Positions 1 through 2,461 of a DNA stretch of 5,218 nucleotides are shown here, in pieces. Under the pieces are notes generated by a model that was given only the letters and a program-made list of their open reading frames with translations, was not told the DNA's origin and searched no databases. Every line of letters starts with the position of its first letter. The first letter of the stretch is position 1. A program made the translations under genes and the position numbers. Source of the stretch: Acidobacteriota bacterium (lineage in GTDB: Bacteria > Acidobacteriota > Blastocatellia > Pyrinomonadales > Pyrinomonadaceae); NCBI GenBank assembly GCA_013696385.1, contig JACCYR010000110.1, positions 1-5,218 of the forward strand, written 5' to 3'.

Positions 1-366
1 GGCAAACGCGCCGGAAAACAGCCGCGTTTTAACGCTTTCGGCAACATCGGCATCGGAATTATGACCGCGCCGCTTGAACAATTTACACAAAACGACGTTC
101 TGCTTTTTGGAATAGCGGGAATTTATAATGTTAACGAGCGTATTAACATTGTCGGCGAAATCAACGGACGCGCCAATACGCGAAGCGGAAACGCGCCTTT
201 GGGAACGGAAAGCATTTCGCAATTTCGCGTCGGCACGCAAATTAAGGCTTCGAGTTTGCGTTTTGATACTGCCGCGATTTTTGGTTTAACCCGGTTTAGC
301 CCGCGCACAGGCGTTACCTTCGGCGTAACTTATTTATCTCCAAGCGTTTTCACACCAGCTAAATAA
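1..366 (+). CDS. C-terminal part of a probable outer-membrane beta-barrel protein (5' end outside window)
   Basis: The frame is open from base 1 to a TAA at 364-366 and gives 121 residues. The ATG at 61 is internal: the codons before it read in the same style, so the gene starts upstream of the window. The translation is a chain of short alternating hydrophobic/polar segments (for example GIAGIYNV, INIVGEING, FRVGTQI, FDTAAIFGL, GVTFGVTYL) separated by Gly/Asn/Thr/Ser-rich turns. This is the look of amphipathic beta strands in an outer-membrane barrel. No enzyme motif is visible and the last residue is Lys, not the classical terminal Phe. I do not recognise the family. The gene converges on thiD, and a repeat-derived hairpin starts at its stop codon. 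Function unknown; the barrel assignment is inference. Confidence 0.65.
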   Translation, partial: GKRAGKQPRFNAFGNIGIGIMTAPLEQFTQNDVLLFGIAGIYNVNERINIVGEINGRANTRSGNAPLGTESISQFRVGTQIKASSLRFDTAAIFGLTRFSPRTGVTFGVTYLSPSVFTPAK

Positions 367-426
367 GTCTGGAAAGTCTGGAAAGTCAAGAAGGAAGAGT
401 CTTGATTTTCTAGACTTCCCTAGACT
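366..426. terminator. Long hairpin between convergent genes, candidate bidirectional terminator
   Basis: Bases 366-391 pair with 400-426 around an 8-nt loop (392-399). By hand I count about 25 base pairs including two G-U pairs, one mismatch (373/418) and one bulged base (421). The hairpin begins on the last base of the upstream TAA and covers the thiD stop codon (410-412), so both convergent transcripts would carry it. There is no strong T-run after the full stem on either strand. A shorter inner stem (TCAAGA with TCTTGA) is followed on the + strand by TTTTC. Termination is therefore plausible but not certain. Confidence 0.55.
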
Positions 427-1252
427 TCCCAGACTTCCTAGACTTCCCTAGACTTCCCCGTTCTAAGTTCGGCGCGGTGCGAATTGCTTGGGTTACAAAT
501 TTTTTAGCAACCTCAACCGCTTCAATCAGACTTTTTCCCAATGCCAGATTCGCCGCAATCGCCGCCGCGAGCGTGCAGCCCGTTCCGTGCGTCGCACTTG
601 TTTCGATAAATTCGGCTTCAAATATATGCAAATCATTACCGACGAACAAATAATCTCTTGCAATTTGTCCTTTGATTTGTTTTGAATCCAAAATCCAAAA
701 TCCAAAATCCAAAATTGGAAGGTGTCCGCCTTTTATCAAAACATTTTTCGCTCCAAAAGACTGCATTATTTTCGCGGCTTTTTCGATGTCCGTTTCATTT
801 TCGATTTTTATTCCGGCGATTCTTTCGGCTTCGGGCAAATTAGGCGTGATGATTTCAGAGAGCGGAAAAAGTTTTTCGATGAGAACGCACAGCGCATCGT
901 CATCAATCAAATCATATCCCGAAGTTGAGCGGACAACCGGGTCAACGACAAAATTCCTCAAATCATTTTCCTGCGCCAACCGCGCAACTTCTTCGATAAT
1001 TTCGCGTGTCGGAAGCATTCCCGTTTTCAGTGCCGAAACTGTAAAATCCTGCAAAATCGGTTTAACTTGCTGGCGCACGGACTCGGCGGTTTGATGAATC
1101 GCGCCGAAAACGCCGGTTGTGTTTTGAAAAGTTATTGAAGCAATTGCGGAAGTCGCAAAACAACCAAACGCCGTAAAAGTTTTAATGTCGGCGACAATTC
1201 CCGCGCCGCCCGACGGGTCGAGTCCGGCAATGGTTAAGCAAACTTTTGTCAT
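410..1252 (-). CDS. thiD: ThiD, hydroxymethylpyrimidine/phosphomethylpyrimidine kinase
   Basis: ThiD phosphorylates HMP and then HMP-P to HMP-PP, the pyrimidine half of thiamine, in the cytoplasm. The 280-aa product has the ribokinase-fold hallmarks in order: an N-terminal TIAGLDPSGGAGI (7-19) with following D22 and K24, QNT with substrate-contacting Gln43, KTGML (76-80), VVDPV (102-106), ITPNLPEA (135-142), KGGH (174-177), and the anion-hole HGTGCT (222-227) with the expected catalytic Cys226. The ATG at 1252 places the first strand where the family has it; no Shine-Dalgarno is visible just upstream. There are two oddities. Residues about 178-192 (LPILDFGFWILDSKQ) are an extra loop encoded by a heptamer array at 685-712; E. 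coli ThiD, from memory, is roughly 15 residues shorter here. The last about 15 residues are encoded by a 10-nt repeat array. All catalytic motifs are intact, so the enzyme is probably active. It is the last gene of the operon in the window. Confidence 0.95.
   Translation of the reverse strand: MTKVCLTIAGLDPSGGAGIVADIKTFTAFGCFATSAIASITFQNTTGVFGAIHQTAESVRQQVKPILQDFTVSALKTGMLPTREIIEEVARLAQENDLRNFVVDPVVRSTSGYDLIDDDALCVLIEKLFPLSEIITPNLPEAERIAGIKIENETDIEKAAKIMQSFGAKNVLIKGGHLPILDFGFWILDSKQIKGQIARDYLFVGNDLHIFEAEFIETSATHGTGCTLAAAIAANLALGKSLIEAVEVAKKFVTQAIRTAPNLERGSLGKSRKSGKSREV
411..459. repeat. 10-nt tandem repeat array (TAGACTTCCC)
   Basis: Four copies of TAGACTTCCC lie at 411-420, 421-430, 439-448 and 449-458, with one shortened 8-nt copy (AGACTTCC) at 431-438. 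Two diverged copies in the opposite orientation (AGTCTGGAA type) lie at 366-387, and these make the hairpin described above possible. On the minus strand the array is translated as the last residues of ThiD (GSLGKSRKSGKSREV). A 10-nt unit shifts frame at each copy, so any gene reading into it soon meets the TAG in the unit; here that TAG is the thiD stop. Confidence 0.9.
685..712. repeat. Intragenic heptamer array (AATCCAA x4) inside thiD
   Basis: Four perfect tandem copies of AATCCAA fill 685-712, followed by a degenerate AATTGGA. The array is read on the minus strand as part of ThiD residues 179-190. Because 7 is not a multiple of 3, three units (21 nt) are needed to add whole codons. Gain or loss of a single unit would frameshift thiD before its HGTGCT motif. 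Confidence 0.9.
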
Positions 1253-1260
1253 AAAGATAT

Positions 1261-1341
1261 TTTAACGCAGAGGCGCAAAGATATTTAAGTGAAAAGTGAA
1301 AAGTGAAAAAATTCTTAAAACCTTTGCGACTTTGCGTTAAA
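1261..1341. repeat. Inverted repeat with heptamers in the loop, between the thiE-like gene and thiD
   Basis: The arms at 1261-1280 and 1322-1341 are complementary at 18 of 20 positions (TTTAACGCAGAGGCGCAAAG against the reverse complement of the right arm). They enclose 41 nt. The loop holds three tandem AAGTGAA units (1287-1307), equivalent to GTGAAAA in another phase. The TAA stop of the upstream thiE-like gene (1337-1339) lies in the right arm, and the left arm ends 8 nt before the thiD ATG. In the mRNA this would be a long stem directly upstream of thiD. It could be an attenuator, a processing site, or simply a dispersed repeat. Confidence 0.75.
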
Positions 1342-1990
1342 TCTTTTCAGCCATTTTTCGCAAATTCTCTACGTTGTTTAGAAACCGAATTGCGGCAAAA
1401 CCGCTTGCGCCATTTTCCAAAACCGATTTGTAATTGGTTTGGTCAATTCCGCCGAGCGCGAGAACGGGAAACGGTTTTAATGTTTCACAAACCTCGCGCA
1501 ACTTTTCCAAGCCTTGCAGTTTGCCTTTATCAGGACTAAAAAAAATCGGGCTGAAAGTTATAAAATCTGCTTCCTGCCGCTTTGCCGCCTTCGCTTCTTT
1601 GATTGTGTGTGCGGAAACTCCGACAATAAAATGCGGCGGAAAATCTTGGCGAACAGTTGCGGCTGAAAGCGAATTTGAAGTCAGGTGAACGCCGTCGGCA
1701 TTAGCGGCAAAGGCGATGTCAGCGCGGTCATTTATCAAAAGTTTTGTTTTAGTGCCGCGTGTAATTTCGGCGGCTTCCGAAGCAAGTTCAAACGCCAGCC
1801 GCGCCGAAAGTTTCTTTTCACGAATTTGAATCAGAGATATTTTTGTTTGAACGGCGCGTTTGATAATTTCGAGAGTTCGGGATTTCTTTTCGGTGAAATT
1901 TTCGACGGTCATTTCGCCTTCGGTGATGAGATAAATTAATGGTTCGCCAATCCGTTTGGTAATTTTCACTTTTGCCTTTTCACTTATCAC
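1337..1990 (-). CDS. thiE: ThiE/TenI-family protein (thiamine-phosphate synthase or TenI-like thiazole tautomerase)
   Basis: ThiE joins HMP-PP and thiazole phosphate to form thiamine phosphate; its TenI relatives tautomerise the thiazole. The 217-aa TIM-barrel-like product shows LIYLIT (18-22), QIREK (55-59), INDRAD (86-91, with Asn87 and Asp88), DGVHL (99-103), VGVSAHT (123-129, His128), FSPIF...DKG (146-156, Lys155) and LALGGI (177-182). The second metal-binding Asp expected after HLGQ is Ser107 here (HLTSNS), and the phosphate-binding VSAI-type segment near the C-terminus reads AIRFL. Both changes lean towards TenI, so the symbol thiE is provisional. The GTG at 1990 has AAAGG 6 nt upstream and begins 3 nt after the upstream stop. 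A second GTG at 1969 (residue 8, also with AAAAGG before it) is a fair alternative. The next gene downstream is thiD. Confidence 0.8.
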   Translation of the reverse strand: MISEKAKVKITKRIGEPLIYLITEGEMTVENFTEKKSRTLEIIKRAVQTKISLIQIREKKLSARLAFELASEAAEITRGTKTKLLINDRADIAFAANADGVHLTSNSLSAATVRQDFPPHFIVGVSAHTIKEAKAAKRQEADFITFSPIFFSPDKGKLQGLEKLREVCETLKPFPVLALGGIDQTNYKSVLENGASGFAAIRFLNNVENLRKMAEKI

Positions 1991-2011
1991 TTATCACCTT
2001 TGCCTTTTTAC
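1963..2011. repeat. Degenerate heptamer array at the gene junction
   Basis: Seven contiguous 7-nt units run TTTTCAC, TTTTGCC, TTTTCAC, TTATCAC, TTATCAC, CTTTGCC, TTTTTAC. On the minus strand they are GTGAAAA/GTGATAA/GGCAAAA-type units. The array spans the last codons and TGA of the membrane-protein gene, and the ribosome-binding site, GTG start and first eight codons of the thiE-like gene. The GTGAAAA unit also occurs three times at 1289-1309, but on the opposite strand. Confidence 0.88.
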
Positions 2012-2302
2012 TTGTTTTTCTCCTTCTTCAAGCATTTGCACGCTTTGTTTGAAATGTCCCATTTCCCAGAAGGCAAGAAACAGATTCAAAATTCCCAAAC
2101 CCGTAATTGCGCCGCGAAACCAACCCGACGCAATCATTTCTTGAATAACTGGCAAGCCGGTTTTTTGCACAATCAAAGTCAAAAAATAGTTCTCGCCCCA
2201 AGTGCCGAATCCGGAAACATCAAGCCACGGCAAAAGTATTAAAAAAATTCCGACTACCAGACATAAAATGATAAAAAAAATGACGGTGAGTTTTGCAATC
2301 AT
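1994..2302 (-). CDS. Small two-helix membrane protein of unknown function
   Basis: I do not recognise this 102-aa product. It has a strongly hydrophobic N-terminal helix (about residues 5-25, from LTVIFF to ILLP) and a second hydrophobic stretch at about 64-80 (AITGLGILNLFLAFWE). The Trp/Gly-rich 38-residue connector contains GTWGENYF and IASGWFRGA. Lys4 and the basic tail (KQVKRQR) suggest that both ends face the cytoplasm, by the positive-inside rule. There is no cleavable signal-peptide pattern. It is the first gene after the minus-strand promoter, and its TGA is 3 nt from the start of the thiE-like gene, so the two are almost certainly co-transcribed. A link to thiamine metabolism is only guilt by association. 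The last five codons and the stop come from the heptamer array, so the tail is unlikely to be conserved. Confidence 0.7.
   Translation of the reverse strand: MIAKLTVIFFIILCLVVGIFLILLPWLDVSGFGTWGENYFLTLIVQKTGLPVIQEMIASGWFRGAITGLGILNLFLAFWEMGHFKQSVQMLEEGEKQVKRQR
1997..2001 (-). promoter_or_regulatory. Ribosome-binding site of the thiE-like gene, formed by repeat units
   Basis: On the minus strand AAAGG precedes the GTG at 1990 by 6 nt. It lies inside the last codons of the upstream gene, which favours translational coupling and supports the GTG at 1990 as the start. Confidence 0.55.
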
Positions 2303-2373
2303 AAATGGTTGTTTTTCTCGGTTTAGCTAAGTTCATCTAATTTCACGCCCTCTTAGCGTTTGCCTAATTTTTG

Positions 2374-2402
2374 AGTATAATGGTTTCTTTGAGTTTTGTT
2401 AA
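2374..2402 (-). promoter_or_regulatory. Sigma70-like promoter for the membrane protein-thiE-thiD operon
   Basis: On the minus strand TTAACA (2397-2402) and TATACT (2374-2379) are separated by exactly 17 nt. Each matches five of six consensus bases. Transcription would start near 2367 and leave a leader of about 65 nt before the ATG at 2302. I see no TPP riboswitch core in that leader. Confidence 0.62.
2376..2381 (+). promoter_or_regulatory. -10 box (TATAAT) of a candidate promoter for the restriction-modification gene
   Basis: A perfect TATAAT lies on the + strand, 80 nt before the ATG at 2462. The best -35 at 17-nt spacing is poor (TTAGCG at 2353-2358), so the promoter may be weak or need an activator. 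It overlaps the minus-strand -10 box, so the two promoters would probably exclude each other. Confidence 0.45.
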
Positions 2403-2433
2403 GTTCGGCACGCTTGGCACTGGTTCGGCACGC
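2403..2433 (+). repeat. Phased direct repeats in the leader of the restriction-modification gene, possible operator
   Basis: GTTCGGCACGC occurs at 2403-2413 and again at 2423-2433, exactly 20 bp apart. A partial copy (TTGGCAC) lies between them at 2414-2420. The GGCAC cores start at 2407, 2416 and 2427, which is about one helical turn each. They lie downstream of the predicted + start site and next to the minus-strand -35 box. Such phasing fits protein binding on one face of the DNA, but no regulator gene is visible. Confidence 0.4.
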
Positions 2434-2461
2434 AAATAATTTATCTTTCCAAATCTTGAAA

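Noticed and set aside
411..459. CRISPR-like appearance of regularly repeated short units
   Set aside because: The units are 10 nt and directly adjacent, with no unique spacers and no cas genes. It is a simple tandem array.
672..1094. 140-codon plus-strand open frame opposite thiD
   Set aside because: It is antisense to a clearly recognised thiD and begins in the heptamer array. Its Ser/Ile/Phe-rich translation looks like a shadow.
2303..2370. Possible TPP riboswitch in the leader of the thi operon
   Set aside because: The leader is only about 65 nt and I find neither the conserved CTGAGA core nor the second conserved arm.
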